A stretch of DNA of 64,000 bases from contig JAILLN010000001.1 in the NCBI GenBank assembly GCA_024693135.1, positions 1-64,000 of the forward strand, written 5' to 3'. The notes beneath the pieces were generated by a model. It did not search any database. It was given only the letters and a program-made list of their open reading frames with translations, and was not told the DNA's origin. Every line of letters begins with the position of its first letter. Within the stretch, counting starts at the first letter, position 1. Source of the stretch: Lachnospiraceae bacterium (lineage in GTDB: Bacteria; Bacillota; Clostridia; Lachnospirales; Lachnospiraceae). The position numbers and the translations under genes were made by a program. Positions 43,517 through 52,787 of this stretch are shown here, piece after piece.

Positions 43517-44600
43517 CCGGTTCCGGGAATCCTTTCACATGCTCTGCCTGAAGGATGGTATCCTCCGGGATATCCATTGCCGCCTCCCTGCCGATGACCA
43601 ATGCCATGTCTGAAGGCGAGATCCCGCTTGCCGGGCGCTTAAAGGTCAGCATCTCTTCGGTGATGATGGTGCCCTTTTCGATCCTGCAGGCGGCGACGAG
43701 GGAGCGCCTGGCATTCGCCCTGGCGGCGGATTCCGTCTCGAGGCTTATCAGATCCCCTTTCCCGCGGATCAAGTCCATCTTCTCAATGGCCCGGAGGATC
43801 TCCCTTGCATCCGAAGGATCCATGGCATGATAATGATCATTGCCCTGCAGGGTCTTATCCAGGGTGAAATGCTTCTCGATCACCTGGGCTCCCAGATTGT
43901 AGGCTGTCTTCTGGACATCCGCTCCCGCCTCCGGCTTTGTATGGTCGGAATATCCGATGAAGCAGTCCGGAAACTGCTGCTTTAAGGTACGGATCTTTAA
44001 GAGGTTGGCATCCTCTAACGGCGTGGGATACTCCAGGACACAGTGCAGAAGCACCAGCTCCCTTTCGTTCACGCTCCGGATGGCATCCACGGCCCGCTCG
44101 ATCTCATCCAGGTTCGATGCCCCCACCGACAGGAGGATCGGCTTGGACTTGGCGGCCTGATAAAGGATGAAGGGGATATTGCTCAGGTCTGAAGAGGAGA
44201 TCTTATATACATTCATCAGCGGCTCCAGATAGTCCGCGCTTTCCACGTCAAAGGCCGTAGACAGGAATTCGATTCCCTCGCTGTCCGCATATTCCTTTAG
44301 GCTGCGGTATTCCTCCTCCCCAAAGGAATCATATTTCTTAAAAAGCTCATATTGGGAGGCTGTAGGCTCCTCTGTCCGGTCCCAGTAGGACGGTGATTCC
44401 TTCGCGGCCAATGTGCCCGCTTTATAGGTCTGAAATTTCACCGCATGGATCCCGGCAAGAGCCGCCTCCCGGATCATCTTTTTGGCGGCTTCCAGATTCG
44501 AGATCCCCTCCTTTGCGGCAATGTCATAATAATTCACCCCGATCTCCGCGATCAGGATAAACTTTCCCTCCTTAAGCCTGTTTAGGATAATGCTTTCCAT
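43506..44600 (-). CDS. neuB: Nonulosonate synthase (NeuB/PseI/LegI family)
   Basis: A 364-residue protein with a NeuB TIM-barrel: ILIAEIGVNYY, AVKFQTYKAGTL, EFLSTAFDVESADYLE, KISSSDLSNIPFI, and GYSDHTKPE, then VIEKHFTLDKTLQGNDHYHA. A C-terminal SAF (antifreeze-like) domain (about 300-355) completes the usual length. It condenses phosphoenolpyruvate with a six-carbon amino sugar to give a nine-carbon acid. Which one (sialic, legionaminic or pseudaminic) cannot be decided; the fused PseG-like domain downstream points to a 2,4-diamino type. Confidence 0.9.
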   Translation of the reverse strand: MESIILNRLKEGKFILIAEIGVNYYDIAAKEGISNLEAAKKMIREAALAGIHAVKFQTYKAGTLAAKESPSYWDRTEEPTASQYELFKKYDSFGEEEYRSLKEYADSEGIEFLSTAFDVESADYLEPLMNVYKISSSDLSNIPFILYQAAKSKPILLSVGASNLDEIERAVDAIRSVNERELVLLHCVLEYPTPLEDANLLKIRTLKQQFPDCFIGYSDHTKPEAGADVQKTAYNLGAQVIEKHFTLDKTLQGNDHYHAMDPSDAREILRAIEKMDLIRGKGDLISLETESAARANARRSLVAACRIEKGTIITEEMLTFKRPASGISPSDMALVIGREAAMDIPEDTILQAEHVKGFPEPDGR

Positions 44601-46207
44601 TTTTGATAGTTTTCCAATCCTTTCTCATAAAAATCAAGCAGCACAGTGAGTTCCTTCTGAAATTCCTCTGACTCCGGATGTCTTCCGGCAAAAATCTCCT
44701 CTGCCTCATCCATGAGGTAAAAGATCTTCACTTCTTCTCCCGCTTCCCGGACGGCATGCAGATAGGCGGCCGCGGAATGGATATTATCCGTCTCCCCGAA
44801 GGAACGGATAGCCTGCGGCAGGTCTTCAAAGGAACGGATCCTTGTGACCCCTTCGATCAGGGAAAAGGGCACATCCCCAAATACGATGGAGCGCTTGCCC
44901 AATAAAGCCGCCTCATATGCCGCTGTCCCGGTAATGGTGACGACGCCGCGGCATTTCAGGATCCAGGGCTTCGGATCCTTATAGTAATTGATCTGTACCA
45001 CCCTCACATTGGCGATCTCGGCAGCCCTTCGGTAGAAGCTCAAGTCCCGCTCCCCAAGCATGGCCTGATGCTCCTTCACATAGAGCTTCCAGCCCACAGG
45101 CAGGGACTTGGATACCTGCTCGATCAGGTTCATCTCATCCACATAGAAGGAGGCCTTGACAAATACCGAGGATTCCGGGATCAGATGCAGCGGCATATAT
45201 ACATAATCCTCTCCTTCTACCGGATCCTCAAAGTAATCATTCTTTACCAGAAGCTTCCTCTTGATCCTCTCTACATCAAAATAATATTTCAGGTAAGGCC
45301 AGGTGGGGGCATAAAGCATCCCCGACTCCTTTTTGTACTTCGCATTGCCCGCCGTATGGTCCTGATCCCAGAAATAATTCCATTTCCCCCTCATGACCCG
45401 TATGGACCAGAGGATGGAATCCCGCTCATATTGTGTGGTGACGGAGCCGGAAAACTCCTGGTTCATGATGTTGTTTTTCTGCCGGAAATCCCGGATATAA
45501 TCGTATTCCTCCTTAAGCTCCTCAAGAGAAAGGCCAAGGCTCTCCTCATACAGCCTCCGGAAATAGGGATCGATGCCGTAGGCATTTTGAAAGCTGGGAT
45601 ACTTATAATAGCCGTATTTGCTGTATTCTATGGTCAGATACGGGATCTTCTTTTTATAGGCCACCTCGGAAAGGATGGTCCTTTGAAGCTCTGCATTGTC
45701 CAGATCCAGGATCTCATCCGGCTGAAACTCCTCAAGAATGGAAAGGATCTTTCTGTAATTCAGCTCCAGCCAGTATTTATTCTCCTCATCTGTGGTCACC
45801 GGCCAATACTTCCGGAAATGATAATGCCTTGTATTTTCCTGGGAAGCCATGAGCTGGAGCCCGAAGGTCTTGTAATGAGAATACTCCTCCTCCAGCTTTT
45901 GCAGGAATTCCAGATTCGACGGATGGGCAGACCGCTTAAAGTCCTCCGTGAACCGTGCGCAGATATCCGATACGTCATAAAGCTTCACCTCAGGCAGATG
46001 CTCCCGGAACTCATAGATCGTATGCTCATTATAATAGCATTTATTATAGACGCTTTCCGAAGACATGATATAAAAGGCGGCTACCTCATTGCACTTGGAA
46101 AGCTCCCTTGCAAGAAACCACAGGGGCTTGGAATAAGTCTCCCTGCATACAAAAAGTATTCTTTTATTGACGAGCTGTGGATAGCGCTCCGGCGTGATCT
46201 CGATCAT
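44582..46207 (-). CDS. KpsC/KpsS-like capsule biosynthesis protein
   Basis: A 541-residue soluble protein. The second half has the pattern of capsule polysaccharide proteins related to KpsC/KpsS and other CMP-sugar-using GT-B transferases: YVYMPLHLIPESSVFVKA, KEHQAMLGERDLSFYRR and TITGTAAYEAALLGKRSIVF. The N-terminal half is not recognisable. It is located next to neuB and could transfer the CMP-activated sugar made here (inference). The stop overlaps neuB by 19 bases. Confidence 0.7.
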   Translation of the reverse strand: MIEITPERYPQLVNKRILFVCRETYSKPLWFLARELSKCNEVAAFYIMSSESVYNKCYYNEHTIYEFREHLPEVKLYDVSDICARFTEDFKRSAHPSNLEFLQKLEEEYSHYKTFGLQLMASQENTRHYHFRKYWPVTTDEENKYWLELNYRKILSILEEFQPDEILDLDNAELQRTILSEVAYKKKIPYLTIEYSKYGYYKYPSFQNAYGIDPYFRRLYEESLGLSLEELKEEYDYIRDFRQKNNIMNQEFSGSVTTQYERDSILWSIRVMRGKWNYFWDQDHTAGNAKYKKESGMLYAPTWPYLKYYFDVERIKRKLLVKNDYFEDPVEGEDYVYMPLHLIPESSVFVKASFYVDEMNLIEQVSKSLPVGWKLYVKEHQAMLGERDLSFYRRAAEIANVRVVQINYYKDPKPWILKCRGVVTITGTAAYEAALLGKRSIVFGDVPFSLIEGVTRIRSFEDLPQAIRSFGETDNIHSAAAYLHAVREAGEEVKIFYLMDEAEEIFAGRHPESEEFQKELTVLLDFYEKGLENYQKWKALS

Positions 46208-46234
46208 GTCTGTCCTTCATTTCCCGATAATCTT

Positions 46235-47209
46235 CTACAACGAGTGTTTTTTTGTGATCAATAGCAGTACTCCCCTCATATAAAGAGCAAGAAAGGCTTT
46301 GAAGCGGACCTTGAAGGAAAGCTCCGGGTTCTTTCTTTTCAGCTCTTCTCTGAGATACGCTTCATGCTTCTTCTGCCTCTCCCTCATCTCCTCCGTATCC
46401 TCAGCAGTGCCCTTGATGCGGAGATGATAATTCTGGATGCAGGTAATATGATCATAGACCAGGTAGCTTCTTGCAAGGTCACCCAGCCTTGGGCAGAGTC
46501 CTGTCGCATATTCACAGAATTCCGTATCCGCGTCGACATTATATTCCGACATCCTGTCCACCCGGGAAAGGCTGTTGCCCCGTACCCGGTAATGGTAGAG
46601 CGGGCTTTTATCATATACGATATTTTTCGCATTTCCCAATACCCTGCCGATCACATACCGGTCCTCCAGATACCGGTCTGTAGGGAAATGCTCATTTTTG
46701 ATCAGTTCTGCACGGAAAAGCTTATCCCAGCAATGAAAGAAGAAGCCGGTTCCGCGAAGGATCATCTCAAAAGCATCCTCCGGCACCATCTGCCGGATCC
46801 CCTCCGGACCATCCGCCACGGTCCGGTCATCAAATTCACTGAACCTGCCGCATACCGAAATATCCGCATCAAACTGCTTCAGATTTGCCGAAAGCCTCTC
46901 CATCATATCCGGCTCTGCATAATCATCCCCGTCTATGAAGCCGATCAGGCTCCCGCTTGCCGCCCTCAGCCCCTGGTTCCTGGCATCCCCGGTTCCCTTT
47001 GCCGGAGTGGCCACGATGCGGATCCGCGGATCCCTCTCGGCATATTCCTCTGCTATGTCAAGGCTTGCATCGTCCTTTTTCCCCTGCCCGACCACCAGGA
47101 TGATCTCCAGGTTCCGGTAGGTCTGAGCCAGGATGCTGTCCAGGCACTGTCTTAAATACGGCGCCACCTGATAAATGATACAGATTATGCTGATCTTTTC
47201 CTGCTCCAT
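46235..47209 (-). CDS. Family 2 glycosyltransferase
   Basis: A 324-residue GT2 protein: ISIICIIYQVAPYLRQCLDS, IIL/VVG nucleotide part with GDARNQGLRAASGS, and IDGDDYAEPDM as metal motif. A basic C-terminal stretch may lie on the membrane. The TCIQNYHLR-type end is not diagnostic. It is three bases from the WbsX gene. Sugar and linkage unknown. Confidence 0.87.
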   Translation of the reverse strand: MEQEKISIICIIYQVAPYLRQCLDSILAQTYRNLEIILVVGQGKKDDASLDIAEEYAERDPRIRIVATPAKGTGDARNQGLRAASGSLIGFIDGDDYAEPDMMERLSANLKQFDADISVCGRFSEFDDRTVADGPEGIRQMVPEDAFEMILRGTGFFFHCWDKLFRAELIKNEHFPTDRYLEDRYVIGRVLGNAKNIVYDKSPLYHYRVRGNSLSRVDRMSEYNVDADTEFCEYATGLCPRLGDLARSYLVYDHITCIQNYHLRIKGTAEDTEEMRERQKKHEAYLREELKRKNPELSFKVRFKAFLALYMRGVLLLITKKHSL

Positions 47210-47212
47210 GCC

Positions 47213-48298
47213 CTATCCTTCCTCCATCACACGCTTTATCTGCATCAGATAGGCATCTCCCTCCGCCTCATCTGCCTCCAGCATGGCTCCCTCTCCCCAT
47301 TCATTATAGGCGTTCACATAGACGAAATCATTCTCCCTGCCCCGGACCTTATCCCGGAGGATCCGCAAAAGCCCGCCAAACTTCTCCGGCGATGCCCCCG
47401 TATAGACAAGCCCCCGGTAAGATCTTCTGGGCGTATTATCCCATCTTGGAAAAATCCCGGGAAACTCATTTTCGGCATATTCCCTTCTGGCAATGGATCC
47501 ATAGATCCTTTCAATGGGGATCCTCCGCTCCAGGATCTCCGACCCGGTCATCCTATTGCAGGAGCGGATCAGCGCGGTGCGGGCCTGGTCAACAAAGGTA
47601 GGCAGGGCTCCCATGTCATGCTTCAATGTAAAGCCCGGCTCAAAAAAATACGCGGCATCGGTTCCCAGATCCTCCTTCCGGCCAAAGGCCGCCGTCCTTC
47701 CTCCTACGGTAAAGATCCCGTCAAACCCTTCTTCCCTTGCCCTGCGGTCAAAGTAGGAAAACATCTCCTTCCGGTCCCGGATATCCGGAGGCCGGTAGAT
47801 ATGAAGCATCGGCCGGTTTCCGATCCGGATGTGCCGCGGATCCCGAAAGAAGGGCAGGAGATGCCGGAAATGCTCCTCCCATTCCCCCACGCTTCCGTAC
47901 TCCTGCCGCATCAGCACCTCTTCCTCCAGCCCGTACCATGTCCTGGTCCAGCTCTCGTTCGCCCAGCATAAGCAGTAATTCAGGCTGATCTCCGGATGGG
48001 CCAGAAGGATGGAAAGGGGCTTTTCCATCAAGGTCTTTCCGGTGAAGTAGTAATGATAAAAGCAGAAGCCGTAGATGCCATAATCCCGGGCCTCCCTTGC
48101 CTGCCTTTTTAAGGCCTCGGCGTTTTCATCCGACAGATCATAATAATCCCCGCCCTTGGGGATCCTGGGCTCAAGATGGCCGGGATACAAGGGCTTCGCC
48201 CTCTTCACGGCCGTCCATTCCGTATAGCCCTTCCCCCACCATTCATCATTTTCCGCAAATGCATGGAACTGGGGAAGATACAGAGCCAGTACTCTCAT
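47213..48298 (-). CDS. WbsX-like protein (GH99-like TIM-barrel)
   Basis: A 361-residue protein of the WbsX family, common in O-antigen and capsule loci and related to GH99. Typical blocks are LALYLPQFHAFAENDEWWGKG, YGIYGFCFYHYYF, LCWANESWTRTW, NRPMLHIYRP and YVNAYNEWGEGAMLE. The conserved acids (WANES, NEWGEG) are present. It lacks a signal peptide, so it acts in the cytoplasm. Its exact reaction is not known in the family; a role in glycosyl transfer has been proposed. Its ATG overlaps the end of the Wzy gene. Confidence 0.88.
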   Translation of the reverse strand: MRVLALYLPQFHAFAENDEWWGKGYTEWTAVKRAKPLYPGHLEPRIPKGGDYYDLSDENAEALKRQAREARDYGIYGFCFYHYYFTGKTLMEKPLSILLAHPEISLNYCLCWANESWTRTWYGLEEEVLMRQEYGSVGEWEEHFRHLLPFFRDPRHIRIGNRPMLHIYRPPDIRDRKEMFSYFDRRAREEGFDGIFTVGGRTAAFGRKEDLGTDAAYFFEPGFTLKHDMGALPTFVDQARTALIRSCNRMTGSEILERRIPIERIYGSIARREYAENEFPGIFPRWDNTPRRSYRGLVYTGASPEKFGGLLRILRDKVRGRENDFVYVNAYNEWGEGAMLEADEAEGDAYLMQIKRVMEEG

Positions 48299-49500
48299 GG
48301 CGCCTCCCCCGTATTGACGGATACTGCCCTTCCCGCTGCAAAAAATACGATGGGGACAGCCAGCTCAAAGGTCAGCACATTGGAACCGATGGAAAGCAGC
48401 AATGCCCCGGTGATCACCGCCATCTCTGCGCCTGTGCGTTCCAGATTCCGGTATCCCTTCCTAAGGATCAGGAGCATGAAAAAAATGAAAAAGGAGGTGC
48501 CGATGATCCCTGCTTCGCAATACAGCTTCACAAGACCCCCGTCCGCCACCACATGCTCGGCATATCCGGCTGCCCTGTGCCCATGGGATCCTAGGCCGTC
48601 CCCAAGCCACATGTTTTTCATGTTATTGACCGCCCCGACCCACTGCTCCGACCGCTCTCCCACGGCAAGGGGAAGGGAACGGAGCCGGTAATATACCTTG
48701 AGGAAGGCATCCCTCCCGGCTAAGGCCAGGGCAATAAGTCCCAGAAGAAGAGCCCCGCACTCTGCCATAAAGAGCTTCGCCGGCAGGATCCTGCATCGGA
48801 AGAAAACGATGAAATTCAAAAGCAAAAGCATGAAGAGGGCCACCACCATGGCCGCCCTCTGGGAGCTGAAAAAAGCCATGATCAGGAACAGGAAAAAGGA
48901 TGCCGCCCCGAAGATCCGGCTTTTTTTGCTGTCCCTTTCAATGAAATAAATGCTGCTTCCCGCGGCATAGGCCATCATGGTGCCAAAGAGGGTGCTTCCC
49001 ACCACAGACTCCATCCTGACCCTTGCGGTAGCCGCATCTCCCTTGGAAATGAGGGAAGCCCTCACCAGAAAATCGATATAGAACTGAGGAACGAAGATAT
49101 AGAGCAGGAGGCTTACCGCTGCCAGGACTGCCATGGAAAAAAGAAAGATCCGGTAAAAGGCCAGGATATCCTCCTTCTCCGCCTTCCTGCCGGACAGATA
49201 AAAGATCATGGGAAGCACCGTGGTAGATACCTCCCCCAGGTATACGGAAACCGGGATCCCATAGGCTGTGGTCCAGATCCCGGACAGGAGGCTGTAGGCG
49301 AAAAAGACGCAAAAAACGATATCCTCCGTCTTATGACAGGCTATCCGGGCACTGCCGGCCATGATGATCAAAAGCGCCAAAAGCATCCCTGTCAAGATCA
49401 GGCCGGGACGCACCATTTCCGATAAAGGCGTCAGAAGATATGCCAGCACGGAAAGGGGATAAAACCACATATATGCATTTTGTATAGATTTATGCTTCAT
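48295..49500 (-). CDS. O-antigen polymerase/ligase family protein (Wzy-like)
   Basis: A 401-residue membrane protein with about ten helices. The large external loop between late helices carries the pattern LAVGERSEQWVGAVNNMKN then LGDGLGSHGH, typical of the Wzy_C/O-antigen ligase family (RxxxW...G.G). Short helices at the end (LSIGSNVLTFELAVPIVFF) complete it. It should polymerise the repeat units outside the membrane. It is the only clear polymerase in the operon, although two flippases are present. Confidence 0.85.
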   Translation of the reverse strand: MKHKSIQNAYMWFYPLSVLAYLLTPLSEMVRPGLILTGMLLALLIIMAGSARIACHKTEDIVFCVFFAYSLLSGIWTTAYGIPVSVYLGEVSTTVLPMIFYLSGRKAEKEDILAFYRIFLFSMAVLAAVSLLLYIFVPQFYIDFLVRASLISKGDAATARVRMESVVGSTLFGTMMAYAAGSSIYFIERDSKKSRIFGAASFFLFLIMAFFSSQRAAMVVALFMLLLLNFIVFFRCRILPAKLFMAECGALLLGLIALALAGRDAFLKVYYRLRSLPLAVGERSEQWVGAVNNMKNMWLGDGLGSHGHRAAGYAEHVVADGGLVKLYCEAGIIGTSFFIFFMLLILRKGYRNLERTGAEMAVITGALLLSIGSNVLTFELAVPIVFFAAGRAVSVNTGEAP

Positions 49501-50527
49501 GCCTTACGAGTTCCATGATCTTTCCATAGGAGTTTTCTGGTTCTGTATCCCGGCTTTCCCTTTCCGGAGCGGCCGGCAGGATCTTCCCTTCCATCACTTC
49601 CTCCATAAGCCGTGCCAGCTCCTCCGCCCGGAAGGGATGGAAGTAACGGACATTGGGATAGCCCTCGAGGATCTCCCTGGCAAAGGGCGTATCGGCCGCA
49701 AGGATGGGATTCCCGGTCTGGCTCGCCTCCGCCAGGGGAAGTCCGAAGGTTTCGATGTAGGACGGAAAAAGAAGGGTGCTCTCAAAGTAAGTCCGGTATA
49801 CCTCCTCGCGGCTCATGGGCTCATCCCGGGTAAGACGGATCCGGAAACCGGTATGTCCCCTGTCCTTCAGGATCTCCTCTGCCTTCCGGATCAGCTCATG
49901 ATTCTTATAGAGAATATCTCCTGCCGGATAGAAAAAGAAATTCGGGTCAAATCTTTGTCCCTTTCCATAAGCCGAGATATCCCCCACCTCCGGCAGGATC
50001 TGGACCACCCTTTCTGCATCAGCTCCCGTCTTTCTAAGCACGGCGTCCCTCATCCATTTTGTCTGAACGATGGTAAGGTCCGCTTTTTTCACCGAAGCAT
50101 TCACGAGGACCGAATAGAGATGCTGGTATACGGCTAAGGGCCTCTCCTCTTTTTTCCAGAAGGAAAAATTCCTTATTTCCTGATACCCCAGAGGCTGATG
50201 CACATACAGAACGCTTTTTTTGGCGCTTTTGCCTCTGGGAAGGGTATTCTGCAGGGAAAAAAGGACATCCGCCCCCAATGACCGGATATATCCGGCTCCC
50301 GTCACAAGGTCAAACCAAAGCCTTGCCTTTGACGAGGCCTTTACATCGCTCCGGACAAACACCCGGATCCGGCTTTCCGGACAATCCTCCAGGATCCCCT
50401 CCGCTCCCGTGATGAAGATCCATTCGTTCCCGTCCGGATGTCCCTTCACCTGATCATAAAAGTCCCGCAGGATGGACAGGGCGCCGGTCTTGCTTGCCGC
50501 GATATCCAGTACCGCTATTTTAGCCAT
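49490..50527 (-). CDS. Family 4 glycosyltransferase (GT-B)
   Basis: A 345-residue GT4-like enzyme with the short N-terminal part IAVLDIAASKTGALSILRDF and SVLYVHQPLGYQEIRNFSF. The donor-site motif is ESTLLFPSYIETFGLPLAEA. It overlaps CapG by 13 bases and the polymerase by 11. Placed right behind the UDP-FucNAc genes, it may use that donor or the next sugar; this is open. Confidence 0.85.
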   Translation of the reverse strand: MAKIAVLDIAASKTGALSILRDFYDQVKGHPDGNEWIFITGAEGILEDCPESRIRVFVRSDVKASSKARLWFDLVTGAGYIRSLGADVLFSLQNTLPRGKSAKKSVLYVHQPLGYQEIRNFSFWKKEERPLAVYQHLYSVLVNASVKKADLTIVQTKWMRDAVLRKTGADAERVVQILPEVGDISAYGKGQRFDPNFFFYPAGDILYKNHELIRKAEEILKDRGHTGFRIRLTRDEPMSREEVYRTYFESTLLFPSYIETFGLPLAEASQTGNPILAADTPFAREILEGYPNVRYFHPFRAEELARLMEEVMEGKILPAAPERESRDTEPENSYGKIMELVRHEA

Positions 50528-51645
50528 GTCACCTCATTTACGATCTTCGTATAGCTCTGAATGATCTTGATGACCTTCACCGACACATTGCTGTCTGCAT
50601 AATCCTCCGCTTCCACATAGGGCTCCCCATTTGCATGCATGGAGACCGCCAGCTCTGCCGCCTGCTCCACATCCGGAGCATTGATCCCGCCGATGACCAC
50701 CGAGCCCTTATCCAGGACCTCCGGCCTTTCCGTGGAGGTCCGGATCAGTACCCCCGGGAATCCCAGCATGGCTGACTCCTCCGAAAGTGTCCCGGAGTCG
50801 GAAAGGACACAATGGGCGTTTTTCTGCAGTTTATTGTAATCAAAATAGCCGAAGGGTTCCAGGCTCCGCACCCGGCTGTCAAAATGGAAATTCCTTTTCT
50901 CTATGAATTTCCTGGTCCTGGGATGGGTTGAATAGATCACCGGAAGATCCATGGTCCTTGCAATATGGTTTATGGCCTCCATCAATGCCATGAAATTATG
51001 CTCCAGATCGATATTCTCCTCCCGATGCGCCGATACCAGGATATATTTTCCGGCTTCAAGACCCAGCTTTTCCAGGATGGGGGAGGCCTCGATCTCCTCC
51101 TTGTGGGCAAGGAGCACCTCCTTCATGGGAGATCCCGTCACAAAGATCGTTTTCCCGTCGATGCCCTCATTCAAAAGATATCTCCTGGAATGCTCGGTAT
51201 AAGGCAGGTTGATGTCAGAGATATGGTCTACGATCTTGCGGTTGATCATCTCCGACACATTCCAGTCCCAGCATCGGTTGCCCGCCTCCATATGAAAGAT
51301 CGGGATCTTCAGTCTTTTGGCAGAGATGGCGGAAAGTGCGGAATTTGTATCCCCCAGGATCAGCACCGCATCCGGCATTTCCTTTTGCAGGAGGGCATAT
51401 GACCTGGCGATGATATTTCCCATGGTCTCCCCCAGGTCCTTTCCCACACTGTCCAGGTAATGATCCGGCTCTCTCAGCTTCAGCTCCTCAAAAAACACCT
51501 GATTCAGCTTATAGTCATAATTCTGGCCGGTATGTACGATCTGATGGTCAAAATACCGGTCTGCACATTTCATGACCTCGGACAGGCGGATGATCTCCGG
51601 CCTGGTACCAAGGATCGTCATCAATCTTAGTTTTTCCATGCTCAC
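50515..51645 (-). CDS. capG: UDP-GlcNAc 2-epimerase family, CapG/FnlC type
   Basis: A 376-residue epimerase: MTILGTRPEIIRLSEV, HTGQNYDYKLNQVFFEEL, LGDTNSALSAISAKRLKIPI, HMEAGNRCWDWNVSEM and SDSGTLSEESAMLGFP. The wording HMEAGNRCWDWNVSEMINRK fits the CapG/FnlC group. Together with CapE and CapF just upstream it completes the known route from UDP-GlcNAc to UDP-N-acetyl-L-fucosamine, performing the last C2 inversion. Confidence 0.9.
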   Translation of the reverse strand: MSMEKLRLMTILGTRPEIIRLSEVMKCADRYFDHQIVHTGQNYDYKLNQVFFEELKLREPDHYLDSVGKDLGETMGNIIARSYALLQKEMPDAVLILGDTNSALSAISAKRLKIPIFHMEAGNRCWDWNVSEMINRKIVDHISDINLPYTEHSRRYLLNEGIDGKTIFVTGSPMKEVLLAHKEEIEASPILEKLGLEAGKYILVSAHREENIDLEHNFMALMEAINHIARTMDLPVIYSTHPRTRKFIEKRNFHFDSRVRSLEPFGYFDYNKLQKNAHCVLSDSGTLSEESAMLGFPGVLIRTSTERPEVLDKGSVVIGGINAPDVEQAAELAVSMHANGEPYVEAEDYADSNVSVKVIKIIQSYTKIVNEVTWLK

Positions 51646-51665
51646 ATCCTTATTCCTTGCTCTGC

Positions 51666-52787
51666 CTATACTTCTTCCCGCCAGGTATCCGGCTTTTGGG
51701 GGTCAAAGGCCTCATTAGCCCACATGATCGTCACCAGATCCTCATCGCCTTCATTAATGATGCAATGCACATATCCCGTCGGGATCTCCACCACCTGAAG
51801 CTTTTCCCCGCTCACATGATAATCGATGATCTCTTCTTCTCCCACCCTCCGGAAGCGGATCAGGGCCTTCCCCCTTGCCACCAGAAACTTTTCATTTTTG
51901 GAATCATGCCAATGCTGGCCTTTTATGATCCCCGGATGGCTGATATTCACCGATACCTGCCCCCTTTCCGGGGTGCGGATGAATTCGGTGAAGGAGCCCC
52001 TTTCATCCACCTTCATGTCGAGGGGATAGGAAAAACCCTCCGGAGGAAGGAAGCTCAGATACGTGCTGTATAGCTTTGATACAAAGGGATCGTCAAGCCG
52101 CGGTACGGTAAGATCCCTGCGATGCCCCGGGAAGGACCGGATCAGCTCTGCTACCTCCCCCAGGGTCTTATGGTATATGGGACTTTTCAAGGCTATCCTG
52201 CCATTGGGCAGTTCCTCATTCTTTTCTAAGGCCTCAGCATAGCCTGCAAATTCCTCCGTCAGGTCATCAATATACAAAAGATCCATTTCATGGGCCGGAT
52301 CATTGACCCGGATCGGCTTGGATCTTGCGATTTTATAACAGAAAGTCGCCACCGCGGAATTATACTCCGGACGGCTCCATTTGCCAAATACATTGGGCAT
52401 CCGAAAGATCATGACCTTTGACTGGTTCCGGTTCCCGTAGCTTTCCAGGATCTGCTCCGCCCCGTATTTTGAAACGCCGTAGGGATTTTCCAGGACCGCC
52501 TGGGTGGAGGAGGTAAAAAGGATGGGCGCCGGATTATTCGCAGCCTCCAGATACTCCGTAAGCCTCCGGGTCAATTCCACATTTCCTCGGGCAAATTCCT
52601 CCTCGCTTTCAGGACGGTTGACCCCGGCCAGATGAAAAACGATATCACAGTCCGCGCAATACTCCTTAAGGCATCCTTCCCCGCTTTCCCTGCCGTATTC
52701 ATAGATCTGGTCCCGTCCTGCATTCTTTAGCCTGTAGGCCAGATTCTTCCCAATGAATCCCTTTGCTCCCGTGATCAGTATCTTCAT
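51666..52787 (-). CDS. capF: Capsular polysaccharide synthesis enzyme CapF (SDR reductase plus cupin)
   Basis: A 373-residue bifunctional protein. The N-terminal SDR domain has ITGAKGFIGKNL and YGVSKYGAEQIL (catalytic Tyr and Lys). The C-terminal cupin (about 260-370) has KGQHWHDSKNEKFLV with the metal-binding His, as in CapF of Staphylococcus aureus. The cupin inverts C3 and the SDR domain reduces C4 with NADPH, giving the talose-type intermediate of the UDP-FucNAc pathway. Its start overlaps the CapE stop (ATGA). Confidence 0.92.
   Translation of the reverse strand: MKILITGAKGFIGKNLAYRLKNAGRDQIYEYGRESGEGCLKEYCADCDIVFHLAGVNRPESEEEFARGNVELTRRLTEYLEAANNPAPILFTSSTQAVLENPYGVSKYGAEQILESYGNRNQSKVMIFRMPNVFGKWSRPEYNSAVATFCYKIARSKPIRVNDPAHEMDLLYIDDLTEEFAGYAEALEKNEELPNGRIALKSPIYHKTLGEVAELIRSFPGHRRDLTVPRLDDPFVSKLYSTYLSFLPPEGFSYPLDMKVDERGSFTEFIRTPERGQVSVNISHPGIIKGQHWHDSKNEKFLVARGKALIRFRRVGEEEIIDYHVSGEKLQVVEIPTGYVHCIINEGDEDLVTIMWANEAFDPQKPDTWREEV

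Noticed and set aside
45068-46264. 398-codon plus-strand frame
   Set aside because: Antisense shadow of the KpsC/S-like gene with no family features.
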